64,000 bases of DNA from Streptomyces sp. NBC_00536 (GTDB lineage Bacteria; Actinomycetota; Actinomycetes; Streptomycetales; Streptomycetaceae). This document shows positions 17,155 through 25,805 of this stretch, one piece after another. The DNA lies in contig NZ_CP107820.1 in the NCBI RefSeq assembly GCF_036346295.1, positions 1 to 64,000 of the forward strand. The letters are read 5' to 3'. Made by a program: the position numbers and the translations under genes. How positions within the stretch are numbered: the stretch's first letter is position 1; the number at the start of each line of letters is the position of its first letter. The notes beneath the pieces were generated by a model. The model saw nothing but the letters and a program-made list of their open reading frames with translations, made no database searches and had not been told where the DNA came from.

Positions 17155-18156
17155 TTACTTGGTGGGGATCGGGGCGCGCATGCGGTCGCTCATCCATTTC
17201 AGGTCGCCGCCGGTGAAGAGGGTGTCCGTGTACTTGTAGCCGTCGTGGCCGCCCTCGAAGGAGGTCACCCGGGTCTCTATCGGGCCCTTCGTGATGTCCT
17301 TGCGGAGCTTCTCGACCGCCGCGGTTTCCTGCTTGCCCTCCTTCGTGCCCATGAGGAAGGAGATGTGGACCTTGGGGCCGCCCTTCTTGATCAGTTGCTC
17401 GGCCAGCCAGGACGGGCTGTTCTCCTGCTTCTCCTTCGCATGGCCGTTCCACAGCGGCGAATCGGGTGCCACGTCCGGGCCGCCCGCGATCGCCACGCTG
17501 AACCGGTCGGGGTACTGGAGCACCATCTTCATGCCCACGTATCCGCCGGAGGAGGAGCCGAAGAAACCCCAGCCCTTCGGGTCGGCGTAGGTGCGGAAGT
17601 TCTCGCGGACCAGGTCGGGGACGTCGTCCGAGATCCAGGTGCCCATCTTGGGCTGGCCCGGTATGTCGCTGCCGTCGTAGTAGGTGTCCTTGTTGGCGTT
17701 CAGGACCGGCATGATCACGATGAAGGGCAGGCTCTCACCCTTGTCGGCGGCTTCCCCGATCCGCTCCTGGAGGTGGAACTCCTTGGAGAAGAAGTAGTTG
17801 GTCGGGTAGCCCACGGCGCCCGGCAGGGCCATCAGGACGGGGAAGGCGCTGTTCTTGTACTCGGGCCGGTCGTACTGCTTCGGCACCCAGGCCCACACCC
17901 GGCCGGTGAAACCGGACTTCGCCCCCTTCAGGTCGACGTGCACCACCCGGGTCCCGTCCGCCAGCGTCCGCTGCGGGTCCCACGAACGCGGGTTGGTCGG
18001 CATCCGTACGTCGCCGGTGTTCGCCCCTGGCTTCGCCGACTGCCCGGAGTCCTTCGGCGCGAAGGAGACGGGATCGCCGTCGCTGGAGCAGCCGGACAGC
18101 GCCGCGACGGCGGACAGGACGAGGGCCGCGCAGAGCGTGGCGGGACGGTAATTCAC
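17155..18156 (-). CDS. Secreted lipoprotein esterase, alpha/beta hydrolase
   Basis: 333 aa from the GTG at 18156. The signal sequence ends in a lipobox (LSGC), so it is probably anchored to the outer face of the membrane. The body is an esterase D/antigen 85-like alpha/beta hydrolase: nucleophile elbow GSSSGG in GFFGSSSGGYVG, a partner His in FEGGHDGYKY, and an Asp between them, probably in the PDVAPD segment. The substrate is unknown. Four 11-bp repeats lie 50-95 bp upstream of the start (listed separately) and may control it. Confidence 0.75.
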   Translation of the reverse strand: MNYRPATLCAALVLSAVAALSGCSSDGDPVSFAPKDSGQSAKPGANTGDVRMPTNPRSWDPQRTLADGTRVVHVDLKGAKSGFTGRVWAWVPKQYDRPEYKNSAFPVLMALPGAVGYPTNYFFSKEFHLQERIGEAADKGESLPFIVIMPVLNANKDTYYDGSDIPGQPKMGTWISDDVPDLVRENFRTYADPKGWGFFGSSSGGYVGMKMVLQYPDRFSVAIAGGPDVAPDSPLWNGHAKEKQENSPSWLAEQLIKKGGPKVHISFLMGTKEGKQETAAVEKLRKDITKGPIETRVTSFEGGHDGYKYTDTLFTGGDLKWMSDRMRAPIPTK

Positions 18157-18205
18157 GGGGACTCCGGCGCAGACGGACAGACGAGAAAGCGGGCGGATCG
18201 CGGAC

Positions 18206-18256
18206 GGGGCCCGAACGGAACTCGAACGGAGTTTGAACGGAGCTTGAACGGATCTC
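18206..18256. promoter_or_regulatory. Four tandem 11-bp repeats, PHO-box-like
   Basis: GAAC begins at 18213, 18224, 18235 and 18246, exactly 11 bp apart. On the minus strand the units read GTTCAAGCTCC, GTTCAAACTCC, GTTCGAGTTCC, GTTCGGGCCCC. Streptomyces PhoP binds 11-nt direct repeat units that begin GTTCA, and SARP regulators also use 11-bp spacing. The repeats lie between the divergent esterase (minus) and MBL gene (plus). A TATAGA at 18262-18267 could be a -10 element on the plus strand. Confidence 0.5.
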
Positions 18257-18466
18257 GCAGGTATAGACCGATAAAGTGATATTTCGGTTCCCTTGGAGCG
18301 GGATGAAGGGGGCGAAGGCGGTCGGTCGGTCGGCCGCTCGGTCGGTCGAGAGAGCGGGTTGGGGGTGGAAGTACAAGATCGGCGGGGCCTACCGGTTGCG
18401 GTTGGGGGTGGGGTATCCCTGGAAGGCGGCCCCGATCGGGGTCGTGCCTCTGGGAGGAGACTTGCC

Positions 18467-19336
18467 GTGGACGGCTGGTACGTGGACGACCGGTGCTTCA
18501 ACTGCGATGTCGCCCGACAGCTCGCGCCCGATCTGATCGGCGAGGTGGACGGGAGGTCACGGATCCTGCGCCCGCCGCGCGATGACGGGGAGACGCGGCG
18601 GTTACACGCGGCCGTCTTCGCCTGCCCCACGCGCTCGATCCGCCCTGCCTCCGGGGTACCGGACCAGGGGCTCGATCCCTTTCCGATGGCCTTGGACAGC
18701 GGCGTCCTGCTGTGCGGGCACAACTCACCGCAGACCGCCGGGGCCAATTCGTACCTGCTTCTGCGGCCCTCCGGCACGGCCATGATGGTCGACACACCGC
18801 GCTGGAGCCGTGAACTCGCCGAGCGGTACGCGGCGTCGGGCCGGGTCACCGATGTGCTGCTCACCCACCGCGATCACGCCGCACACGGACGCCGTTACGC
18901 CGACCACTTCGGCGCCCGGCTCTGGATCCACGAGGGCGACCTCGACGCGGCGCCGGACGCGGACCGGGTGATCCGGGGGATCGAGCCCGTGGAGATCGGG
19001 GCGGGGGTCACCGCCCACCCCCTGCCCGGCCACACCGCGGGCAGTGTGCTCTACCTCGCGGATGACCGGTACTGCTTCAGCGGGGACAGCTTCTACTGGT
19101 CACGCGGCATGGGGGATCTGGCCGTCGCGGACAGCGTGACCTGGTACTCCATCGAGGAGTTGGCCGCCTCGCTGGCCAGGACGGCCGAACGGCTGCGGTT
19201 CGAATGGGTGCTGCCGGGCCATGGCGACCGCCGGAGGCTGCCCGCCGACGAGATGGCGCGGCGGGTGCGTGCGCTGGCGGAGCGCACCCGGCTGTTGCGG
19301 CCCCGGCCGGTCGACTTCACCGCCATTCGCTGGTGA
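18467..19336 (+). CDS. Ferredoxin-like/MBL-fold metallo-hydrolase
   Basis: 289 aa from the GTG at 18467, with GGGAGGAG upstream. The N-terminal ~60 residues have a ferredoxin-like Cys pattern (CFNC...CPTRSIRP), as in fused 4Fe-4S/MBL proteins. Only three cysteines are evident, so whether a full cluster forms is open. The metallo-beta-lactamase domain is complete: THRDHAAHG, PLPGHTAGS, FSGDSF and LPGHGD supply the usual metal ligands. A hydrolase or oxidoreductase role is likely; the substrate is unknown. A hairpin 85 bp after the stop probably terminates it. Confidence 0.8.
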   Translation: MDGWYVDDRCFNCDVARQLAPDLIGEVDGRSRILRPPRDDGETRRLHAAVFACPTRSIRPASGVPDQGLDPFPMALDSGVLLCGHNSPQTAGANSYLLLRPSGTAMMVDTPRWSRELAERYAASGRVTDVLLTHRDHAAHGRRYADHFGARLWIHEGDLDAAPDADRVIRGIEPVEIGAGVTAHPLPGHTAGSVLYLADDRYCFSGDSFYWSRGMGDLAVADSVTWYSIEELAASLARTAERLRFEWVLPGHGDRRRLPADEMARRVRALAERTRLLRPRPVDFTAIRW

Positions 19337-19420
19337 GGGGCCGGGGGCGGTGGGGATGCGTGTGGGGCTCCGGACTTGACCGAGATCGTCCGGAAGGGAT
19401 GGGTGGAGTAGCCTCCAGGC

Positions 19421-19455
19421 GGGCGGAGCCGGTTCGAATCCGGTCGGCTCCGCCC
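19421..19455. terminator. Bidirectional hairpin between convergent genes
   Basis: GGGCGGAGCC (19421-19430) pairs perfectly with GGCTCCGCCC (19446-19455), with an inner CCGG/CCGG pair. It lies between the MBL gene (plus) and a small secreted-protein gene (minus). There is no T-run, as is common in Streptomyces. Confidence 0.6.
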
Positions 19456-19465
19456 GTGGGTGGTG

Positions 19466-19702
19466 CTAGTTCGAGTGGTCGATCACGTTGCCGTTGGTGC
19501 AGTTGTTGGCGTGGTCGCCCACCCAGTCGCCGAGTACGGGGACCACCGCGACTTCCTGGAGGCATACGGCGGCGGCCGTGAAGTTCCAGTTGTTGGCGGC
19601 GTTGACGCCGCCGCCGAAGTTGGAGTCGTTGTCGGCGTGCGCGGGCGTGGCGAGGGCGGCGCCGGCGAGGAGCAGCACGGCCGTGGTCATGATCTTCTTC
19701 AT
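19466..19702 (-). CDS. Small secreted protein with one Cys pair
   Basis: 78 aa, ATG at 19702. Lys-rich N-terminus, hydrophobic core and an AHA signal-peptidase site near residues 21-24, leaving a mature protein of about 54 aa. The mature part has many Asn and Gly residues, and two cysteines (VCLQEVAVV and NNCTNG) that could form one disulfide. The pattern recalls small hydrophobic cell-surface proteins of Streptomyces such as rodlins and chaplins, but I see no clear match to either. Function is unknown. Confidence 0.65.
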   Translation of the reverse strand: MKKIMTTAVLLLAGAALATPAHADNDSNFGGGVNAANNWNFTAAAVCLQEVAVVPVLGDWVGDHANNCTNGNVIDHSN

Positions 19703-19762
19703 GGCCGGTGCAACGAGGGATGCGAGTTCAGGGCACGGTGCTGTGCTGCGTTGCTCCGCCAG

Positions 19763-20752
19763 TCAGCCGATGCCGTGGGGGCCGGGGGCATGGGTCCGGG
19801 AGCGAAAGGTGCGGCGGTAGGTGTCCGGGGGGACGCCCACCGTTCGGGCGAAGTGGCGGCGCAGGGTGGTGGCGGTGCCCATGCCGGTGGCGGTCGCGAT
19901 GGTGTCGACGGTGTTGTCGGTGGTCTCCAGGAGTTCCTGGGCGTGGCGGATGCGTTGGGTGTGGAGCCATTGGAGAGGGGAGGTGCCGGTCACTGATTTG
20001 AAGTGGCGGGCCAGGTGGCGTGAGCTCATACGGGCCTGGCTGGCCAGGTCTTCGACGGTGAGGGGTTCGTCGAGGCGTTGCAGGGCCCAGGGGAAGAGGT
20101 CGGCGAGCGGGTGGTTGCCGGGGGCGGGGACGGGGGTGGTGACGAACTGGGCCTGGCCGCCGTCGCGGTGTGGGGGGACGACGAGGCGGCGGGCGAGCTT
20201 GTTGGCGATGGCGGAGCCGTGGTCGAGGCGGACCAGGTGGAGGCAGAGGTCCATTGCGGCGGCCTTGCCCGCGGAGGTGAGTACGGCGCCGTTGTCGACG
20301 TAGAGGACGTCGGGGTCGACGGTGATCCCGGGGTGGCGTCGGGCCAGTTCCTGGGTGTGGCCCCAGTGGGTGGTGGCGCGTTTGCCGTCCAGCAGGCCGG
20401 CGGCGGCCAGGATGAAGGCGCCGGTGCAGAGGGAGGCGACGCGGGCGCCGGCGTCGTGGGCGGCGCGGACCGCCTCGACCAGTTCGGCGGGCGGGTCCCG
20501 GTCCACGTCGGCCCAGCCGGGGACGATCACGGTGTCGGCGCGGCGGAGGTGGTCGAGTCCGTGGTCGGGTTGCAGGTGGAAGCGGCCGACCTGGACGGGA
20601 CCGGGTCCGCAGAGTGCGAAGTCGTACCAGGGGTCCGCTATGTGGGTGAGGTCGGAGCCGAAGACCTCGATGGCCAGGGACAGTTCGAAGTGCAGCATAC
20701 CGTCGGTGACGGCCAGGGCGACAACGGTCATGTCCGGAAGTGTACGGGTCAT
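19763..20752 (-). CDS. GlxA-type transcriptional regulator (DJ-1/PfpI plus AraC HTH)
   Basis: 329 aa. The N-terminal ~180 residues form a DJ-1/PfpI-like domain with the nucleophile-elbow segment VASLCTGAFILAAAG. The C-terminal ~100 residues are an AraC double helix-turn-helix (VEDLASQARMSSRHLARHFK and a second HTH ending in DTYRRTF). Such proteins act as ligand-responsive regulators. It diverges from the saccharopine dehydrogenase-like gene 84 bp away, which is its likeliest target. Confidence 0.85.
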   Translation of the reverse strand: MTRTLPDMTVVALAVTDGMLHFELSLAIEVFGSDLTHIADPWYDFALCGPGPVQVGRFHLQPDHGLDHLRRADTVIVPGWADVDRDPPAELVEAVRAAHDAGARVASLCTGAFILAAAGLLDGKRATTHWGHTQELARRHPGITVDPDVLYVDNGAVLTSAGKAAAMDLCLHLVRLDHGSAIANKLARRLVVPPHRDGGQAQFVTTPVPAPGNHPLADLFPWALQRLDEPLTVEDLASQARMSSRHLARHFKSVTGTSPLQWLHTQRIRHAQELLETTDNTVDTIATATGMGTATTLRRHFARTVGVPPDTYRRTFRSRTHAPGPHGIG

Positions 20753-20836
20753 GTCGTTCCGGACACTCGTGTGGGATGCCGTTGCGCGACAGGATGTTCA
20801 CAACGGAGCACGGCGGGTCAGCAGAGGAGCGGGCGC

Positions 20837-21886
20837 ATGGAGTCAGGGCAGATCGTGGCGGGGCAGATCGTGGCGGTGTTCGGTGCTTACGGGCACACCG
20901 GGCGGTTCGTGGTGGCGGAGCTGGTGGAGCGCGGGTTCGTCCCGGTGCTGTCCGGTCGCGACAGCGAGAAGTTGAAGGCGCTGGCGGACGAGACCGGCCT
21001 GGAGGCGCGGCCGGCGACGGTGGACGATGCTGGCTCACTGGACCTCGCGCTGGCCGGTGCGGCCGCCGTGATCAACTGCGCGGGGCCCTTCGCCTCGACG
21101 ACCGCCCCGGTGATCGAGGCGGCGCTGCGGGCCCGGATCCCGTACCTGGACGTGGCCGCCGAACTGGAGGCCAACATCGACACCTTCGCGGACTTCACCG
21201 ACCGGGCGCGGGAGGCCGGTGCGGTGGTCGTTCCGGCGATGGCCTTCTTCGGCGGTCTGGGCGATCTGCTGGCCACGGCGGCGATGGGTGACTGGGCGGA
21301 GGCGGACGAGGCGCACATCGCGTACGCCCTGAGCAGCTGGCACCCGACCGCGGGGACGCGGCTTTCGGGAGCGGTGTCGCGGGAGCGGCGCGGTGAGCGG
21401 CGGATGCGCTTCACGGGCGGGCAGTGGGAGTACCGTACGGACGCCGCGCCGACCCTGGAGTGGCGGTTCCCGGAGCCGATGGGGGCCCGGTCGGTCATCG
21501 GGGAGTTCACCATGGCCGATGTGGTGACGGTGCCGAGCCACCTGGCCATCCCGGACGTGACGACGTACATGACGGTCGAGGCGGTGCGTGACATCGCGGC
21601 CCCCGGGACGCCCGCGCCGACCGCGGCCGATGAGAGCGGGCGGTCCGACCAGACCTTCCTCGTCGACGCGGTCGTACGGTCGGGCGGGGTCGAGCGCCGG
21701 GCGGTGGCCCGTGGGCAGGACATCTACGCGATCACCGCTCCGCTCGTGGTGGAGGCGCTCGACCGGGTCCTGTCCGGCCGGACCCGCGCGGTGGGTGTCG
21801 CCGCGGCGGGTGAGATCTTCGACGCCTCTGATTTCCTGCGGGCGCTGGCTCCGTACGTCACGGTGGAGCTGGTTCCGGAGCGGTAG
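20837..21886 (+). CDS. Saccharopine dehydrogenase-like NAD(P)-binding protein
   Basis: 349 aa from the ATG at 20837 with AGAGGAG upstream; the frame is open further upstream, but that part overlaps the GlxA-type gene. The Rossmann motif VFGAYGHTGRFV sits at residues ~13-24, followed by SGRD and an INCAGPF loop. It matches the saccharopine dehydrogenase NADP-binding family, which includes trans-acting enoyl reductases. The substrate cannot be inferred. The NDH-2-like gene converges on it 26 bp downstream. Confidence 0.8.
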   Translation: MESGQIVAGQIVAVFGAYGHTGRFVVAELVERGFVPVLSGRDSEKLKALADETGLEARPATVDDAGSLDLALAGAAAVINCAGPFASTTAPVIEAALRARIPYLDVAAELEANIDTFADFTDRAREAGAVVVPAMAFFGGLGDLLATAAMGDWAEADEAHIAYALSSWHPTAGTRLSGAVSRERRGERRMRFTGGQWEYRTDAAPTLEWRFPEPMGARSVIGEFTMADVVTVPSHLAIPDVTTYMTVEAVRDIAAPGTPAPTAADESGRSDQTFLVDAVVRSGGVERRAVARGQDIYAITAPLVVEALDRVLSGRTRAVGVAAAGEIFDASDFLRALAPYVTVELVPER

Positions 21887-21912
21887 GAGCGGACCGGGCG
21901 CCGAACCGGGCT

Positions 21913-23175
21913 TCAGTGGGCGGCCTTGGCCGGGGCCGGGGTGCGCTCGGCCTGCTTGGCCTGGAGGAGCTGCTGCTGGCGGGCGGCGCCGCCCGAGCCG
22001 CGGTGCAGACCGTAGCCGCCGGGCTTGCCCGCCTCGTCGGCGAGGTGCTTGACGACGACCTTGCACACGGTTTCCTTGAGCTTCGCGCCGAGGCGGCCGT
22101 TGATGTTGAACCACACCGCGACGTCCTGCCGGTTGGCGAACTGGAAGATGCCGCCGTCGCGACCCAGGCTGATGCACTGGGCGGCGAAGTTCTGGTTGAG
22201 GGTTTCGGGCTGCTCGCCCGCGAGCCGGCTGAGCACGGTGTCGGCGGCCCGCGCGCCCATCGGCATCGCGGACTGGCAGCTCATCCGCAGCGGCAGGCCC
22301 GACGGCGCCGCCGAGTCCCCGGCCGCGACGATGCGTGCGTCGTCGACGCTGGTGAGCGTCTCGTCCGTGAGCAGGCGGCCCAGGGCGTCGGTGCTCAGCC
22401 CGCTGCGCACGGCCAGGTCGGGGACGCCGAAGCCGACGGTCCAGATGGTCAGCGCGCTCGGCAGTTCGCGGCCGTCGGCGAGCCGTACGGCGTCACGGGT
22501 CACCGCGGTCACCTTCGTACCAGGGCCGTCGAGGACGGTCACGCCGAGCCGGGCCAGCCGTGCGGCGACCGAGCGGCGGCCATGGGCGTGGAGGTACGGG
22601 CCGAGCACTCTGCCGCAGACCAGGGTCACGGCGCGTCCCTGCTCCGCCAGTTCGGCGGCGGTCTCGATTCCGGTGGGTCCGGCGCCGACGACGGTCACCG
22701 CGGCCGCCTGCGGGGTGGCGTCGACGGCGTCGAGGGCCGGGCGCAGCCGCTGGGCGTCCTCCAGGGTGGCGATCGGGTAGGAGAACTCGGCGGCTCCGGG
22801 CACGCTCGGGTCGGCGCTGCCGCTGCCCACGGCGTAGATGAGGTGGTCGTAGTCGAGCGTGCCGCCCGATGCCAGGGCGAGGCTGCGGTCGTCCGCGTCG
22901 ATGCGCGTCACGGTGTCGACGACCAGGCGGACGCCCTCGGCCAGGACGTCCCGGTAGGCGACGACCGCCGGGTCGGAGCCGGCGACCAGCTGGTGCAGGC
23001 GGATGCGGTGGACGAAGTCCGGGCGCGGGTTGACCAGGGTCACCGTCACGTCGGCGCGCTGGGTCAGGCGGTTCGCGGCCATGACGCCGGCGTATCCGCC
23101 GCCGATGACGACCACGGTGGAGTTGGTGTGCGCGGCGGAGTTGTTGTGCGCGGTCTGGTTCGCGTTCTCGTTCAC
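21913..23175 (-). CDS. FAD-dependent pyridine nucleotide oxidoreductase, NDH-2-like
   Basis: 420 aa from the GTG at 23175, chosen because GGAGAG lies just upstream. FAD-binding GGGYAGVMAAN (residues ~24-34), NAD-binding VVGAGPTGIETAAELAEQG (~165-183) and the second FAD site AAGDSAAPSG are all present, in the order of type II NADH dehydrogenases. There is no transmembrane helix, but the last ~60 residues are basic and could contact the membrane. Electron acceptor unknown, possibly a quinone. Confidence 0.8.
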   Translation of the reverse strand: MNENANQTAHNNSAAHTNSTVVVIGGGYAGVMAANRLTQRADVTVTLVNPRPDFVHRIRLHQLVAGSDPAVVAYRDVLAEGVRLVVDTVTRIDADDRSLALASGGTLDYDHLIYAVGSGSADPSVPGAAEFSYPIATLEDAQRLRPALDAVDATPQAAAVTVVGAGPTGIETAAELAEQGRAVTLVCGRVLGPYLHAHGRRSVAARLARLGVTVLDGPGTKVTAVTRDAVRLADGRELPSALTIWTVGFGVPDLAVRSGLSTDALGRLLTDETLTSVDDARIVAAGDSAAPSGLPLRMSCQSAMPMGARAADTVLSRLAGEQPETLNQNFAAQCISLGRDGGIFQFANRQDVAVWFNINGRLGAKLKETVCKVVVKHLADEAGKPGGYGLHRGSGGAARQQQLLQAKQAERTPAPAKAAH

Positions 23176-23472
23176 GGTGTCTCTCCATTGCTTCAACGGG
23201 TTCCGGGCACAAGACACCGGCGGGCCCGTCGCTGTGACAGGTACGGCTGTGTGACCTGCACAACACGGAGCAGGGGTCACATCCATGCAGTCACTGCACT
23301 GACGACCCCGCGGCCCGCGTGGACACGCTCATAAGGACGCTGTTGAAGTACTCACCGGAGTCGCTCCCCCTGGGCCGCGCGCGCCTTGGTGGAGGCGGCG
23401 ATCAGGGAGCATGAAATGGGCGGCAACCCGGTCTCGTGATCTGCGTGATCCACGCGGTCTGATCTGCGCGGT

Positions 23473-23970
23473 CTACGGGAGTGGGACCGGGACTCCCGTT
23501 CGGAGGAAGAAGAGGCCTGTGAGCTGGCCGTTGTTGTTGAAAGTGACGCGGAATTCTCCGGGTTGCTTCGCCATCTGCAGCGGGACGCTGACGACGGTCT
23601 GATCACCGGACGTGACCTGAGTGGGGTCGCCGTGTGACTGGTAGGAGCCGAATGCCTGCTGGTAGTCCTGCCAGGACTTCGCGAGGAGCTCCGGGGGTGC
23701 CTGTGGCCGGAGCGGTTCCGTGAAGCGTGCCGAGACGGCGGTGAAGTTGCCTTGCACCACCTCGTCGAGGGTGTCGAGGGCGAGTTGTTTGTCGTCCTGG
23801 GGCTGGGCCGGGGCCGTCGCGGCGGGGTGGGCCTGGGTCTGGGTCTGCGGGGTCGCGTCCAGCGCGGAAGCGCTGGTCAGCAGCGGGGCCTGGGTGGCCA
23901 GTACGGCCGCCGGGACGAGGAGGACGAGGCGCCGCCAGGTCGTCCTGCGCGAGGTGTCCATGGTCTTCAT
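23473..23970 (-). CDS. Secreted DUF3887-like protein
   Basis: 165 aa, ATG at 23970. An Arg-rich start and hydrophobic segment form a signal peptide that ends near SASALDA. The mature protein has QLALDTLDEVVQGNFTAVSA and FRVTFNNNGQLTGLFFLRTG, typical of the DUF3887 fold often fused to secreted alpha/beta hydrolases. Here it stands alone. Function unknown. Confidence 0.7.
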   Translation of the reverse strand: MKTMDTSRRTTWRRLVLLVPAAVLATQAPLLTSASALDATPQTQTQAHPAATAPAQPQDDKQLALDTLDEVVQGNFTAVSARFTEPLRPQAPPELLAKSWQDYQQAFGSYQSHGDPTQVTSGDQTVVSVPLQMAKQPGEFRVTFNNNGQLTGLFFLRTGVPVPLP

Positions 23971-24101
23971 GCTAGGCCGCCACCGGGCTGCGGGCCTGGT
24001 GGCGGCCCGGTGGCGGGGTGGTGGGGGCGCGGGACGCTTGGGACGTGCGATGGCGGGGAGCCGGTGGGCGCCGCGCCGCCGAGTGGTGGTGACGGAGGGC
24101 G

Positions 24102-24944
24102 TCAGCGGGTTGCCGTGATGAGCCAGGAGGCGCTGCGCAGGCGGACCGCGCCGTTGTGGTGGTGGGGGCGCAGGGCGCTGGTCAGGGTCTGGTGGGCCGA
24201 CTCCTGGGCGTCGGGGCCGACTTGGTCGAGGAGGTGGCGTACGGGGCCGGCGGCGAGGAGGAACTCGGCCGTGGTCTCGGCGTCCTTGCCCCAGTCCGCG
24301 GCCACCTCCACGCGCTGCGCGCGGGGGTGTTCGTACCCGGCCTCGGACAGCAGGGCGAGGGTGTGGTCGGGGTCGGCGAGGGAGAACATGCCGGGGGCGC
24401 CGGGCTCGCCGAAGTCCCCGAGCGGGAGGATGCCGCGCAGGGAGGTCAGGGCCCGGAGCCATTCGTTGGCCGACGGTTCGGCGGCGCAGATGAAGGCGAG
24501 CCGACCGCCGGGGCGCAGGGCGCGGGCGATGTTGGCGAAGGCCGCGACGGGGTCGGCGAAGAACATCACGCCGTAGCGGCTGATGGCCGCGTCGAACGAT
24601 CCGGGCGCGAACGGGTGCACCTGGGCGTCGGCTTGTACGAACGAGGCGTTGCGCACCGCTTCGCGGCCGGTGCTCGCGCGGGCCGCTTCCAGCATGGGGG
24701 CGGAGAGGTCCAGGCCGAGGGCGTGGCCGCGGTGGGCGCGCTGGGCGGCCAGGCGGGTGGTGCGGCCGGCGCCGCAGCCGATGTCGAGCACGCGGTCGAG
24801 GTCACCGATGGCGGCGGCGCCCAGCAGCGGCTCGTTGAAGCCGTCGTTGATGGCGTCCCAGCGGTCCTGGCTGCGGGCCCATTGGGCGCCTTCGTAGCCG
24901 TTCCATGACTCTGCCTGTGCGGTGTTGGGGGTGGGCTGGTGCAT
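24102..24944 (-). CDS. SAM-dependent class I methyltransferase
   Basis: 280 aa, ATG at 24944. SAM-binding motif I VLDIGCGAGRTT (residues ~51-62), acidic residue in ALGLDLSAPML, and the motif FDAAISRYGVMFF. The substrate is unknown. The gene diverges from a TetR-type regulator, and two operator palindromes lie in the 85-bp intergenic gap, so it is very likely repressed by that regulator. Confidence 0.85.
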   Translation of the reverse strand: MHQPTPNTAQAESWNGYEGAQWARSQDRWDAINDGFNEPLLGAAAIGDLDRVLDIGCGAGRTTRLAAQRAHRGHALGLDLSAPMLEAARASTGREAVRNASFVQADAQVHPFAPGSFDAAISRYGVMFFADPVAAFANIARALRPGGRLAFICAAEPSANEWLRALTSLRGILPLGDFGEPGAPGMFSLADPDHTLALLSEAGYEHPRAQRVEVAADWGKDAETTAEFLLAAGPVRHLLDQVGPDAQESAHQTLTSALRPHHHNGAVRLRSASWLITATR

Positions 24945-24959
24945 GGGGGCTCCTGTTTA

Positions 24960-25000
24960 GTATGGGCAGGTGCCCAAACAGTATGGGCGAGCGCCCATAC
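24960..25000. promoter_or_regulatory. Tandem 20-bp operator palindromes
   Basis: GTATGGGCAGGTGCCCAAAC (24960-24979) and GTATGGGCGAGCGCCCATAC (24981-25000). Each has 9-bp arms around a 2-bp centre; the second is perfect and the first has one mismatch. They are spaced 21 bp, two helical turns, between the divergent methyltransferase and TetR genes. Confidence 0.75.
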
Positions 25001-25029
25001 TTGCAATGGGTTTGAGGGAAGGGGCAGTT

Positions 25030-25644
25030 GTGTCACCTCGTGGAGTGGCGATTCCCGATCTGCGTGAGCGGCTGTTCGCGGCGGCGGAACGGGTGGTGGC
25101 CCGCGACGGGTCGGCGGGCCTGACCAGCCGTGCGGTCACGGCGGAGGCGGACTGCGGGAAGGGGGTCCTCCACACGCATTTCGCCGGTCTGGACGAGTTC
25201 GTCGCCGAGCTGGTGCTGGACCGGTTCGCGCGCGGCGCCCGCCGGGCCGAGGGGCTGGGTGCCCTGGTGGGGCGGGGCAGCGTCGCGGGCAACCTCCAGG
25301 AGGTGGCTGACGCGCTGCTGGAGTCCCTTCCCCCGGCGGTCGTGCGGCTGGCGATGACCCGGCCCGCGGCCGCGATGCACACCCGGGACGGGCTTCGGTC
25401 CGGTGCGCCCGCGTTCGACGCGATCCAGGACGCGGTCACCGCGTACCTCGAAGCGGAGCGGCTCGCGGGGCGGGTCGCGGAGGGCGTTGACGTGGGCACG
25501 GTCGCGCTCGCGCTCGTCGGTACCGTGCACCACCTGCTGATGACGCGGGTTTCCTCCGGGGGTGAGGGTGGCGGCCCGGGGGTGGATACCGCTCGGCTGG
25601 TCGCCGTGCTGCTCGGTGCGGGGGTGCCGGGGGCGGGTGCCTGA
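25030..25644 (+). CDS. TetR-family repressor
   Basis: 204 aa from the GTG at 25030, preferred because GAGGGAAGGGG precedes it; upstream in-frame ATGs overlap or abut the operators. The N-terminal HTH reads LTSRAVTAEADCGKGVLHTHF (first part of the DNA-binding domain). The C-terminal domain binds an unknown effector. It probably represses itself and the methyltransferase through the twin palindromes. Confidence 0.8.
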   Translation: MSPRGVAIPDLRERLFAAAERVVARDGSAGLTSRAVTAEADCGKGVLHTHFAGLDEFVAELVLDRFARGARRAEGLGALVGRGSVAGNLQEVADALLESLPPAVVRLAMTRPAAAMHTRDGLRSGAPAFDAIQDAVTAYLEAERLAGRVAEGVDVGTVALALVGTVHHLLMTRVSSGGEGGGPGVDTARLVAVLLGAGVPGAGA

Positions 25645-25671
25645 CCTGCGCGGCGGGGGCCCGTACGTGCG

Positions 25672-25710
25672 TGAGTGAGTACGTACGCACGCACGCACGC
25701 ACGCACGCCG
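25672..25710. repeat. Short tandem tetranucleotide repeat
   Basis: A run of GTAC/GCAC units, about seven copies of ACGC, after the TetR stop. It is a slippage-type microsatellite in an intergenic gap, of no evident function. Confidence 0.7.
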
Positions 25711-25805
25711 GAATACTGGGCTGCGGGTGGGGCGGGGCGCGCCTAGGCTGCCCGGTTGTCGGCAGTGTCCGTCGGCAGTGGTCAGTGGTCAGTGGTGGAT
25801 CGGAG

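Noticed and set aside
19415..19455. tRNA-like 3' half containing GGTTCGAATCC
   Set aside because: It has a T-loop-like motif, but no acceptor or anticodon arm can be formed upstream. The sequence is explained by a terminator hairpin.
23206..23410. Short minus-strand frame between the NDH-2-like and DUF3887 genes
   Set aside because: Ser/Arg-rich residues without motifs; codon use unlike neighbours.
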